In this document: one piece after another, positions 54,112 through 63,505 of the stretch
How the letters are laid out: the number at the start of each line of letters is the position of its first letter
Position numbering within the stretch: the first letter of the stretch is position 1
NCBI GenBank assembly: GCA_033675265.1
Contig: JAUJYZ010001088.1
Span: forward strand, 124,001 to 188,000
Reading direction: 5' to 3'
DNA length: 64,000 bases
DNA from: Actinostola sp. cb2023
Lineage: Eukaryota; Cnidaria; Anthozoa; Actiniaria; Actinostolidae
The notes under the pieces: generated by a model
Databases searched by the model: none
What the model saw: only the letters and a program-made list of their open reading frames with translations
Told to the model about the DNA's origin: nothing
Translations under genes and position numbers: made by a program

Positions 54112-54297
54112 CAAATAGAACAGTTTTTTGCTGTGCTCTGTTCAGTAATACAGCACTTAGGAAGTGCCGGGCGCACTCCAGAAGTGTGGAGAGCACTCAC
54201 CACGGCTCATGCTCTCCTTACACTTCTTTTGTGCTCTCGTCACTTCCTGCGTGCTGTATTACTGAACGGAGCAGGAAAAAAGCTGTTCTATTTGTTA
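54112..54297. repeat. Foldback MITE A
   Basis: AACAAATAGAACAG at 54112 and CTGTTCTATTTGTT at 54284 close an imperfect hairpin through CAGTAATACAGCAC / GTGCTGTATTACTG. The arms are about 75 bp. Two frames (54063-54311, 54133-54390) are shadows. Confidence 0.8.
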
Positions 54298-54359
54298 AAT
54301 ATGTATATTAGCCTCAGGACCAACACAACTAGGTTATATTTGTTTATATGTTGTATATG

Positions 54360-54592
54360 TTCTATATACAGCAATATGCAGAAATTCTGATCCTTTTCAC
54401 TAAAATACACATATATCAAAAACGTACTTAAAATTATGGGATGGCTACACAGATATTTTTTTCTAGTTGTCTGCCAGCGAGGCTTTATGAAAAAAATATC
54501 AGTGTAGCCATCCCATGGTCTTAAGTAGATCTTTGATATATGTGTATTGTAGTCAAAAGGATCAGAATTTCTGCATATTGCTGTATAGGCAA
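54360..54592. repeat. Foldback MITE B
   Basis: ATACAGCAATATGCAGAAAT at 54366 returns inverted at 54565-54585, and GGGATGGCTACAC pairs with GTGTAGCCATCCC around the loop. About 100-bp arms. Confidence 0.85.
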
Positions 54593-54865
54593 TAAATGAT
54601 TTTTGGAATGCATGTAATATATCATAGTTTTAAATTGTCATAATAAATATTGCCTCATACATGTCTCGTAAGGGAGGGGATTAAACAGCACACAACTTGA
54701 ACTCAAAATAAGTGCAAATAGTTGTGCACTTAATTAATATTCAAATAAAATTTTGCAATATAAATAAAGCAACTATATAACACTTCTGTGAGTCTGGTTC
54801 TCTCTCCTGAGGATTTGAAACCTTTCTCATGCACAAACTTTTTTATTGTTTTGTCCTGCAAATTG

Positions 54866-55060
54866 CGCACTACCTTGGTTATTGGGCTTCAATATTTGAA
54901 GCAGAATAACCAACATACTCTCTGCCGCAATACCTTGGTTATTGGGCTTCAATATTTGAAACAGAATAACCAACATACTCTCTGCCGCACTACCTTGGTT
55001 ATTGGGCTTCAATATTCGACACAGAATAACCAACATACACTCTCTAACGCACTACCTTGT
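54866..55060 (+). repeat. 60-bp tandem repeat, ~3.3 copies, in an open frame
   Basis: Units begin ACCTTGGTTATTGGGCTTCA and repeat every 60 bp exactly (54872, 54932, 54992). The frame 54788-55207 is open across them and would encode a 20-residue repeat (TTLVIGLQYLKQNNQHTLCR). A multiple of three keeps every frame open, so coding is not shown. No domain is recognised on either side. Confidence 0.85.
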
Positions 55061-55403
55061 TTATTCCACACGCTGTTCACTCAAACCTCCATATCTTTTG
55101 ACCAATTTAAAATATCAAAAGTTGAAGAACGTCACACGGTTGGTGAGTGTCAGTGTTCACTCCATCCAGTTATATCACAGTCCTTTGTCGCCATCATTTC
55201 ATTATAGTCCACTTCCTTCTTTGCCTGTCAGTCCTATTCTTCATGACGAGTCTTTCTCAACTCCCTGACTGTACCGCGTGCAGCGGGCGCTTATATATAC
55301 CATCAATCCTGGCTGTTGAGACAGCCATCGGGGAGTTATAGAAAAGACTCATCACTTATATAGACCGAAAATTTGATGATCTTTTTTCCTTTCTCTCTCA
55401 AAG

Positions 55404-55830
55404 ACACACACCACTTCCGAACTTTCATGCCACTGCTCCCCATACATTGCCACGAACTGCCACACAGTCAAACACACATGTCCATCAACAACATTTTCAA
55501 ACGCATCATTTACCGCAACCAGTCCACACACACACATCCACAGCCACGGAGGATAATGAAGTTGTCAGTTCTCCTGATAACATTGGTCTAACCAATGAAA
55601 GACTGATTGTCATCCGCAATCATGCAAGTTCAAAAATGAACTTCGCCGTGCGGCTACTGAGAAAAGTGTATCAAGAAAGAGAACTTTTGGGGCGGAACGT
55701 CGAGGGGGTGCAGTGTAAACAAGCTCTCGACCCAATAAGGATTCAACAAATTAAAAAACTCATAATGCAATTTTACCCTGTACCCCTATGGAACAAGAAC
55801 ATGCGTGAAGAGATTGCCGAAAGGCAATAG
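55404..55830 (+). CDS. BEN-domain-like exon
   Basis: A pyrimidine-rich acceptor (TTTTTTCCTTTCTCTCTCAAAG) ends at 55403 and the frame stays open to TAG 55828-55830. After a histidine/threonine-rich linker comes NIGLTNERLIVIRNHASSKM NFAVRLLRKVYQERELLGRN, then QALDPIRIQQIKKLIMQFYP, which fits the helical BEN fold (protein and DNA interaction in chromatin). The ORF ends right after, and AATAAAT-type signals follow near 55910. Upstream exons were not identified. The call is by pattern and is tentative. Confidence 0.5.
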
Positions 55831-55859
55831 ATTCATTTTTACGCAAAAAGAAAGCATCA

Positions 55860-56390
55860 CCACAGTAATCAGTTTTGAGTTAGTTTTGTATATATACACT
55901 TTATTTAGTTAATAAATTAATAAAATTATTAACAAATAAATAATGGATATTTCGTCAATACTAATTTGTAGTAATGGGCAGCTCCATATCATTTTGTATT
56001 TGACCTGCATCGCGTTAAGAACCTGATTGAAATCGAGAGAGAAAACATAACAGCTAGTGAAACCATTAATTTGCTGAGCCGATACAATATATGAATAAAT
56101 ATTGCATATAATATAATCAATCGATGCGTACCCTATTGTTAATTTGCCGCCATGCAGCAGGATTCGTCACGCGTACGGCATCTAGTTTAATATATTATTT
56201 TTTAGCAAAATATAAATTAATAATGGTTGGATAGATTGTGATCATGAACGATCGAAGGATAAGCTATAAACTAACCATTCTTCAGATCAGATATTAGGAT
56301 TGCTTGGTTTATAAAATTGATGTATAGCTCTTGTGCGTTACTTTTTATAAGCTTTTAGTACTTAGTGAGAATAAATTGAGTCTCACCTCG
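55860..56390. other. Non-coding spacer
   Basis: AT-rich, several AATAAA-like strings near 55908-55940 that could end the BEN transcript; no other feature. Confidence 0.5.
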
Positions 56391-56479
56391 ACATGTCAAG
56401 CAAGGTGCTTTTAGGTGTGACATTCTTATACAGCCGGAAATTCAAAAGCAAAACACAATTTCTAGCAAACAGTGCTAAC

Positions 56480-56689
56480 ATGGAAAGACGCATTCTCTAT
56501 CCGTGCTTTTTGTGCTTAACTCATGCTAGAATGTTCAAAAACAGAAAGACTCTGAAATTACATTTGAAGTATGTTCATCACCAGCATGGGGACACTGCTG
56601 ACAACAAGTGTCCCTGTTGTGGGTGTGATTTGCCGCCCGGCCTACATGAAGTCTTCGCCCACATTTCTCATCGGCATGGACCGAAGTAA
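56480..56689 (+). CDS. C2H2/CxxC zinc-finger exon
   Basis: Starts MERRILYPCFLCLTHARMFK and has a C2H2-type finger (CFLC..HLKYVHHQH) followed by CPCCGCDLPPGLHEVFAHIS, a second cysteine/histidine set. A donor-like GTAAGG starts at 56686 immediately before the stop, so the frame could splice onward. A decayed paralog is at 52481. Likely a nucleic-acid-binding module; gene context unknown. Confidence 0.5.
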   Translation: MERRILYPCFLCLTHARMFKNRKTLKLHLKYVHHQHGDTADNKCPCCGCDLPPGLHEVFAHISHRHGPK

Positions 56690-56869
56690 GGCTGCTGGTA
56701 TAAATATGATTGTGCTCAATGATGAATGATATTGATAATGATTAATAATCTGAGGACATATATCAGTATATTACACACACAGAGACTAAATTTTTAAAGT
56801 CAAAGCATAGATGCCGAAAACATTTTAGTTGTTACATCTCTAGCTAAGTAGTAAGAGGGATAGTCTGGG

Positions 56870-56970
56870 ACGTCCCTTTCAAACACATTCCGTCCCTTTC
56901 GGAGGAATGTGTCCCTTTCCAGCAGAATTACATACCGGCAGACGTTTTGCGGAAAAGTGTCCCTTTGGCG
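56870..56970. promoter_or_regulatory. Cluster of GTCCCTTT motifs upstream of ETS frame
   Basis: GTCCCTTT occurs four times between 56873 and 56968 (56873, 56892, 56911 and 56959), directly upstream of the ETS-domain ATG. Such clusters can be regulatory sites or subterminal repeats of an element. No further evidence. Confidence 0.35.
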
Positions 56971-56998
56971 AAGGTTTGCTTCGAGACATTAATTTATC

Positions 56999-57406
56999 AT
57001 GACAGAGAAGCTGAAAAGATGGCCAAGGAAAAGGGGAGCAAACCGTTTGGAGAAGTACACAGGAAGTGGGGCCATTCAATTATGGCAATTCATTCTAGAA
57101 CTTCTGTTGAAAGAGAGTGAAGTGGTTCAGTGGACGATGAAAGAAAAGTTTGAGTTTAAGGTGATGAAACCAAGGATAGCGTCGATGTGGGGAGAGACAA
57201 AAAAAATAAAAGACATGACCTACGAGAAGTTTGGCCATTCCCTCAGATACTACAAAGGGAAGACCAAAGTCCCTGGCAAAGGCATGATGCATGTGTTCCG
57301 CTTTGATTGCGATATCGTCAAGATCTTGGGATTTGACCCTACGGCGGAATCCTCTGTAGAAGAGGATTGGGAGTTTTTAAAGAAATCCTTTGGGCTGATA
57401 GAATAA
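56999..57406 (+). CDS. ETS-domain protein, short
   Basis: A 135-codon complete frame; an in-frame TAA nine bases upstream makes 56999 the start. Residues about 23-110 form an ETS winged helix: GAIQLWQFILELLLKE, VVQWTMKEKFEFKVMKPRIA SMWGETK, DMTYEKFGHSLRYYKGKTKV and MHVFRFDCDIVKILGFD. ETS domains bind GGA(A/T). The recognition helix normally has two arginines (R.LRYYY); here the first is histidine (GHSLRYYKG) and the tyrosine run is cut, so specificity may differ. No PNT domain or other part is seen. It lies in a transposon-rich stretch next to a tyrosine-recombinase-like frame. It could be a host gene copy, an exon, or an element gene. Confidence 0.7.
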   Translation: MTEKLKRWPRKRGANRLEKYTGSGAIQLWQFILELLLKESEVVQWTMKEKFEFKVMKPRIASMWGETKKIKDMTYEKFGHSLRYYKGKTKVPGKGMMHVFRFDCDIVKILGFDPTAESSVEEDWEFLKKSFGLIE

Positions 57407-57735
57407 ATAGAGAGAGGGACGGAGTCAGATGGCATTGTGACAATGAGAAGCAGAAGAAGAAGAAGAAGGAGAAGAAGGATCCAAGGCGGTGGAGGGTTGA
57501 AGGAGATCTTGGCAGGTCTTTCAATCCTAGGGAAAGCGTTCAACACGGCTCGCAAACACACACGGTTTGGTCAGCGAAATTATGGAAAGCCACTCAAGAT
57601 ATTTTGAACACGTGGGGTGGTGAAGGACATGTCAACACAGTGCGGATTGAGAACTGAAAACGCTGCAGAATCAGAAGTTGGTGAAACCGCTGCGGATTGA
57701 ACTGAAAACGCAATGAAAGGTCAGAAAGCGAATGA

Positions 57736-58227
57736 ATAAATAAAATTGAGTCGATTGCCTCAGCTCTCAGACATACAAGAAAACAATCCCAGACTACGTA
57801 TGACCGCCGAACGGCAAACGAGAAGAAAAAAGGCGCATTGTCCCTCGCAGAAGAATTTGTACGTGCTAGCTCCAGTGCCATGGAATCCAGGAAGGATTAT
57901 GAGGAGGCAGGAGACGAGAGCTGTTCTTTTGGTATTGGAGATTTTGTAGCTCTGCTGGAACAAGGTAGCACTTTGAAAGAGCCAAAGGTTTTCGTTGGAC
58001 AAATACAGTCCTTCCACTTGGATAAACAAGTCACTCTCTTGTGGTACAAACACATTCGAGGTAGTGAATATACATTCCAGTTTGAACGCGAGCCTTGGAT
58101 AGAGAACATCAAGGCATTATTGCCTGTGACTATGAACGAAATGAAGAAAACTCCTGGCAAATACAAACTAATAAGTTCCTTAGAACTATTCACAAGGCAG
58201 CTATTACTAGCTAAATGTTTAATTTGA
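57736..58227 (+). CDS. Tyrosine-recombinase-like tail fused to a BAH-like region
   Basis: Open from just after TGA 57733-57735 to TGA 58225-58227, about 163 codons. It starts ESIASALRHTRKQSQTTYDR RTANEKKKGALSLAEEF, which looks like the histidine-to-tyrosine end of a tyrosine recombinase (H..x8..Y). Then comes CSFGIGDFVALLEQ, PKVFVGQIQSFHLDKQVTLLWYKH and YTFQFEREPWIENIKALLPV, a pattern like a BAH chromatin-reading domain. No ATG is needed if it is an internal or last exon. The upstream recombinase part was not found. Both domain calls are from pattern only. Confidence 0.45.
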   Translation: MNKIESIASALRHTRKQSQTTYDRRTANEKKKGALSLAEEFVRASSSAMESRKDYEEAGDESCSFGIGDFVALLEQGSTLKEPKVFVGQIQSFHLDKQVTLLWYKHIRGSEYTFQFEREPWIENIKALLPVTMNEMKKTPGKYKLISSLELFTRQLLLAKCLI

Positions 58228-58299
58228 ATACTGTGCATATTGCTTGACATGCAGAAATACAACATATGGCTTTGACAGAATTTAAGTTTTTTTTTTCCA

Positions 58300-58546
58300 G
58301 TGCAATTGACACCAAACCATGCATGTTTGTATAATTATGACACTTGAAAAATGATATGTTGTAGTTTGTCAGTTGTGCACTTGTTACCATGGTGATGATA
58401 TTATCTAGAGTAAATATATTGACACCAAACCATGCATGTTTGTATAAATTATTAGTATATTATTATTTCTATTAATCAGCCAGTTGTTGACATATACTTT
58501 TGAAGAATGATTGTGTTACCATGGTGATGATATCTAGAGGACGCTT
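58300..58546. repeat. Two-copy direct repeat (~130 bp)
   Basis: TTGACACCAAACCATGCATG TTTGTATAA and GTTACCATGGTGATGATAT occur in the same order at 58307-58402 and 58421-58534. Confidence 0.8.
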
Positions 58547-58587
58547 TTCAAAACAAACATGCAGATAGTCTTGGGTTGTGACAACGG

Positions 58588-58790
58588 TGTTATCAATAGA
58601 CCTTTCTCATTGGTCGCGCGGGGACTGGGCACTGGAGGTATGACTCCCGCCAACGTTGCCATGTTTTTTTTTGTTTGTTTGTTCACTAAAAGCCAATTTC
58701 AACATGGCGGCAGGTCGAAATTGAAACTCATACTCATACCTCCAGTGCCCAGTCCCCACGCGGAATGAGAAAGGTCTATTAATACGTACG
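58588..58790. repeat. ~190-bp foldback MITE
   Basis: AATAGACCTTTCTCATT..GGGGACTGGGCACTGGAGGT at the left is inverted at 58735-58783. The arms are about 48 bp with a few differences. Interior includes AACATGGCGGCAGG. Confidence 0.85.
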
Positions 58791-59261
58791 GTAGAGTGCA
58801 AACACTATAACCATGAAACAACTTTAAGTAACATATAAGAAATAGTACAAAATCCATTTGGTGCTTATATTTTGTACTATTGAGTTAGAACGTTTTCATG
58901 GATATATTGTATGCACTCACTAGTTCTCTGTTGTATTTACCAAAATTGGCTAGTTCTTTCAAATGTGAGCTGTACATACATTGTATATATTATAGTAGGT
59001 TATTTATTTATGGTAATAAAATTATTGATCTGATGGATTTGACATTGTGGTTCTATAATAATAATTGATTAGACAACTTTCACTCAGTTTTTTGGGGGGA
59101 TCATTGTGTTTATTCAAAATACTCAAGCAATCAACTTTATTTAACGGATTCCTATCACAATGAAATGCTCTCCCAAGGAGCTGTGCACTGACAATTACAA
59201 AATCAAATGGCAAGCTATATTTATAACTGACTTTGATAAAAAAACATGGATATGGTATAAT

Positions 59262-59530
59262 TACACATAATGATTGGTGATTTATAAGTGATAAGTTTCA
59301 AAAACATAAGCATTGTAGATTATAATTATGTTTATCAACTGGGCCTCGTTTTCATGTTGCCTTCCCCATGTGACAGACTGGATGGTTGACCACTGACAGC
59401 ATGAAAAGTTCTGAAAAACACATTTCAAAATAACTGAAAAATAACATATAACTGAACTAAACTAATAAATGCTCGAAATTACATAATTGTGAAACATTGG
59501 AAAAAACGTAACTGCATACATTTGCCAGCT
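59262..59530. repeat. Interspersed repeat copy 1 (paralogous to 61983-62390)
   Basis: CACATAATGATTGGTGATTT and TCAACTGGGCCTCGTTTTCA through TGCATACATTTGCCAGCT match 61983-62390 in order; the second copy has about 130 bp extra (62155-62300) including an (AAT)n and GTTGCCCAGTAG stretch. The second copy lacks the insertion that follows this one, so it acts as an empty-site reference. Confidence 0.85.
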
Positions 59531-61451
59531 ACAATTCGATTCAAAACTGTTGAGACAGTTGTGCTTCAAAGGTGCTTATATGACTATTCTCCCATTAAAA
59601 ACAATGAAAAATTATGTTCATATCAGATATCTCCCCTCCCCTCAGTACAATGTTGATTAGACTTTCACGCAAAATCCAAAACACGTGACTATGAATCAAC
59701 ATTGACACAGGGGGGAGGGGGAGAGATCGATTTTCATATAACATAAAAACTAAGAAATATTCAGAAATGTCTCAACAAGAAATGCAACGAATTGTCTGAG
59801 ACGCCAAAATGTGTAATAACTGTGTAGCAACCCCTAAGCATATTTTACAACATATCTAATTCAAATTAATAAATTTATGAAATATTTAAACCAGTTTGTG
59901 AGAGTATAAAAAGTATTTGGAACCGTTAATCTTCAGAAAACAGCGCTCTTTTGAATGAACGTCATCGCAAATCCGCGCGCACTCAGCCAAAAAGGCGACC
60001 ATGACTTACAAGGGCGACATAAGTGCGGAAAAACGCGCTTTAATACGCGTATATTACAAATATTTGCATTGGAAAGTAAAAGACATTCAAGCAAACTTGC
60101 AAGTAAGTCGTGCTTCGATCTATAGAATCAAAAACCTTCCTATTTCGAATAGAAAGGCAAGGACGAAGGGCTGGCTCGGTATTGCACCGCAAAAGGTGAT
60201 ACATGTTTTAAATACACTCGCGACGCAGTCGCGAGGTCGCTCGCAAAATATCCTAACATCGTTGACTGAAACAATGCCTAGAATAGTGTTGATCTGCTAA
60301 TTCGGAGTGTTTACTGGAACCTGTTTACTTAGAAGTGCTAATTTAATAAACACATGCATGCTCGCTTCGAACGATCGCCATCTACGCTATATATGTTCAT
60401 CATTGTTCGAAGCAATGCCTAGTATAGAGAAATGCTTTCACTGGTTCTGCCGATTCAAAGTAATCACATAGAAGTCCTGATTGTGCCTATAATACATGCA
60501 TTTCAATTGTATATAAACTTATTGTTGGACTTCGTGAAAAAAATGAGTTATTTATGTCAGTCAGTATGTACCACGTATGTTTGTTACGCTGTTGTATATT
60601 AGTCACGCAATGGCGCCAACAGTACATGCCTTAGATTGTGTTTCACTTAGCGCATGCGCAATAACGGTTGACCATCGGTATAAAGGATTTGATCATAAGA
60701 TATATCTTTATTTACCGTGGTAGACCGTTCAGTGCGCATGCGCTAAGTTCACCTTCAGAACATTAAACAGATCAAAGGGACATCTCTCGTCAGTCGTGTG
60801 TTTATATCATGACAGTCTATAGATGTACCAATCGGTTTCTTTCTACGCAGAAATATATTCCATAGATACACTATCTTCACAGGGTTTTGGTGTTTATATG
60901 ACATCATCTACTACTGTGTTGCAATGTCTACTGATCGTATCTACCAATAATCGCTTGATTTCCCTTTGTTCGTTAATTTGAACCATCTGTACCCCATACA
61001 TGGCTTAAAATAGGGGTAGGGGAGAGCTCACTCGTTTTCCTATTTTCGTAATCTCAGCAATATTTAATAACTACATCAAAGTTTGGTTTATGCAATTTTT
61101 TTTGTGGTTTTGAAATGTACATTAGGGCAAAATTTCACGTCTGTACCTCCTTTGTAAGTACAAAAATCGCCTAAGCTGTACCTCAGACAATTCGATTCAA
61201 AACTGTTGAGACAGTTGTGCTTCAAAGGTGCTTATATGACTATTCTCCCATTAAAAACAATGAAAAATTATGTTCATATCAGATATCTCCCCTCCCCTCA
61301 GTACAATGTTGATTAGACTTTCACGCAAAATCCAACACACGTGACTATGAATCAACATTGACACAGGGGGGAGGGGGAGAGATCGATTTTCATATAACAT
61401 AAAAACTAAGAAATATTCAGAAATGTCTCAACAAGAAATGCAACGAATTGT
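59531..61451. mobile_element. Composite element with 265-bp terminal direct repeats
   Basis: The segment 59531-59796 and the segment 61187-61451 are the same sequence with about one difference (AATCCAAAACACG vs AATCCAACACACG). Each starts ACAATTCG and ends CGAATTGT and can fold back on itself (GTTGATTAGAC..GAATCAAC; CTCCCCTCCCC..GGGGAGGGGGAGAG). The 1.39-kb between them contains a helix-turn-helix reading frame. Left flank GCCAGCT and right flank AGCTAATGATGGCTGC join to give nearly the sequence of the unoccupied paralog at 62378-62400. The layout is like an LTR element or a composite transposon, but the ends are not TG..CA. Class uncertain. Confidence 0.6.
60001..60300 (+). CDS. Helix-turn-helix (transposase N-terminus-like) frame
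   Basis: MTYKGDISAEKRALIRVYYK YLHWKVKDIQANLQVSRASIYRI looks like a homeodomain-like HTH found at the start of Tc1/mariner-type transposases. It becomes unconvincing after RTKGWLGIAPQKV, and no DDE domain follows before 61187. It is either a truncated transposase or an exon. It sits between the two terminal direct repeats. Confidence 0.5.
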   Translation: MTYKGDISAEKRALIRVYYKYLHWKVKDIQANLQVSRASIYRIKNLPISNRKARTKGWLGIAPQKVIHVLNTLATQSRGRSQNILTSLTETMPRIVLIC

Positions 61452-61744
61452 AGCTAATGATGGCTGCTTAATTATATTTTGAATTTTGACTTGTATGTGG
61501 TATTATGAGTTTCAATCTGATTACCAAAGAAATAAGGCCATGCAACTGCGTCTCAATGAACAAGTGAACAACGACAGTGCTATGTTTAGTTCATTATATT
61601 ATTTTATACATGTAAAAGCGTGTAGTACTAGTGGTCCTGCTGATGGCTACAGACAACAGTGTCGTTGCATACAAAAACGGTAAAATCTTAAAATTTCTCG
61701 TATGATTTTAGCTCCATTCATTGTACATACCGATTCGACGGGAA

Positions 61745-62530
61745 ATACATGTCATAATGCCAGTCAGTCGCTATAAAACTTACCTGAAACCACGGTACTG
61801 AACCAATTAAATTGCGCCCACGCAGGCGTGACTCGCCGCTACCACAGGCAACCCAAGTCTCTGCTCAGTTTTTATAACGATGACATCATTATTGTCAGTT
61901 TGGGCATTGATACCCAGAGGGAAACGCAACGATCGAAGACTCTTTTAAGCTTCAGCTTCCTGATAATATTACCCTGTTTAATTACACATAATGATTGGTG
62001 ATTTATAAGTGATAAAAGTCACACGATGAGTTTCAAAAACATAAGCATTGTAGATTATATGTTTATCAACTGGGCCTCGTTTTCATGTTGCCTTCCCCAT
62101 GTGACAGACTGGATGGATGACCACTGACAGCATGAAAAGTTCTGAAAAAATGTCACCAATATATAGATATACACATATCTTCAAGCATATGAAACATATA
62201 ACAAATTACAAAATAATAATAATATGACAGTTTATTTAACGAGGGTAACGTGGATTACTGGTTGCCCAGTAGTTTACACTAAGGTAACAAAAACATAAGC
62301 TTAACTGAACTAAACTAGTAAATACTCGAAATTACATAATTGTGAAACATTGGAAAAATCGTTACTGCATACATGTGCCAGCTAGTTAATGATGGCTGCT
62401 TAATTATATTACCTACAGCCGGTTCAGTAAGTCGCTATATAAAACTTCGTAACTGATCAACGGTACTGTACTGCATGCTGACACAAAATGCGCCAGGCGT
62501 GACTCTCATCTACCACAGGCAACCCAACGT
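61745..62530. repeat. Direct repeat with GGCGTGACT..TACCACAGGCAACCCAA
   Basis: TCAGT..GTCGCTATA.AAACTT, CGGTACTG and CAGGCGTGACTC..CTACCACAGGCAACCCAA occur at 61760-61855 and 62425-62526. The last motif also lies in the MULE TIRs and upstream of the IS3EU transposase. Confidence 0.7.
61983..62390. repeat. Interspersed repeat copy 2
   Basis: Second copy of the repeat at 59262-59530, same strand, with an internal extra segment at about 62155-62300. It continues into GTTAATGATGGCTGCTTAAT, which also follows the right end of the composite element at 61452. Confidence 0.85.
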
Positions 62531-62922
62531 TGTATCCACTGGATAATTCCTTAATTCGCTATTTTCTGCATAATCGCACGGCACTGACGTCAGAATATAT
62601 AAAGATATGTTGGGCTACCTGTGTATTTTACGATTACACACTAGCTACGATTTCAAACCTTTATAACTCGCAAATGCAAAGCTCAAATCACAAAATACTC
62701 AACCGATTCACTTCATACTTAATCGATTTTCACTATAAAAAAATTATTGAGTGATTGATTGATGATGGATGGATGTGATGGCGTTTTATTCATTCCTTGA
62801 AACTGATTGTGCAATACACACTGTGTTGGCTTTTTTCGGAAGACCGCGTGGAAATAACACGAGCGGCCGTCACTTATCGCGGGAACTGTACTAGCCTTTC
62901 TCTGCTCTACTCTAGGAGTATT

Positions 62923-63000
62923 ATGTCGTCTGATTCTGTTAAACCGGCAAAGAAAAAAAATAAGCGTACCATACTCAACCATCCCACCGAAAAAAAATAA
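62923..63000 (+). CDS. Short first-exon-like frame, left copy
   Basis: MSSDSVKPAKKKNKRTILNH PTEKK then TAA, 25 codons, basic. It corresponds in position to the ATG of the right copy. The stop is created by the TTGAGTGATT start of the second unit, so it is probably a by-product of the duplication. Confidence 0.3.
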   Translation: MSSDSVKPAKKKNKRTILNHPTEKK

Positions 63001-63162
63001 TTGAGTGATTGATTGATTGACGTACGTCTGATGCCGCATTATCATTCAGTCCTTGAAACTGGTTGTGAAATACATACACTCTGTTGGCTTCAGTTCAGTT
63101 TCCGAAGACCGCGTGGAGCTCACCGAATTATCGCGGGACTACACTGACTCAGTGATAGTAAT

Positions 63163-63308
63163 ATGTTGTCTGGAGGAAAGAAGCCGAGAACTAGCCATAC
63201 TGTACCCATTGATAAATTTCTTCTCTCTGGTACTGGCGCGTCCAATTCGCGGGAATCGAACCGCTCGACCGCCAGTACTATTATTGATCCGCTACAGGAC
63301 CCAGCCAA
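63163..63308 (+). CDS. First exon candidate, right copy
   Basis: ATG at 63163 begins MLSGGKKPRTSHTVPIDKFL and stays open to CCAA|GTAAGTAAG (donor GT at 63309), ending in phase 2 after 48 codons. Serine/threonine-rich and basic; no domain recognised. The next exon may be in the open frame at 63506-64000. Confidence 0.4.
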
Positions 63309-63505
63309 GTAAGTAAGCCTTGCCTTATTAGTTAGCTTATTTACGACTGAAATATTTCACTGAAACCGAGTGAGTGCAACCACTCTCATAAGCGACCAGC
63401 TGAACGAACGGTACTTGAAGATTCGTAAAGAGAAGCGGTGAACGACCGTCGAATGAAGCTGTTGTACGGACTTCAGTTTGGAAGAACGATACAGGCGAAG
63501 TTTGA

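Larger units (their letters stand above)
62750..63308 (+). repeat. Tandem duplication of ~250 bp including a start-codon exon
   Basis: TTGAGTGATTGATTGAT.. followed by TCCTTGAAACTG.TTGTG.AATAC, TGTTGGCTT, CGGAAGACCGCGTGGA, TATCGCGGGA and ATG occurs at 62747 and again at 62999. The copies are about 75-80% alike. The right copy leads into a longer frame with a splice donor; the left copy has a short frame. Looks like a duplicated promoter plus first exon. Confidence 0.7.

Noticed and set aside
54788..55207. 139-codon protein with 20-residue repeats as a confident gene
   Set aside because: A 60-bp tandem repeat keeps any open frame open; flanking parts show no domain or splice support.
57597..58265. 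Antisense frames opposite the BAH-like region (57594-57881, 57760-58053, 57897-58265)
   Set aside because: They are shadows of the plus-strand frame 57736-58227.
59531..61451. Ordinary LTR retrotransposon
   Set aside because: Terminal repeats lack TG..CA ends, no primer binding site, polypurine tract or reverse transcriptase is visible.
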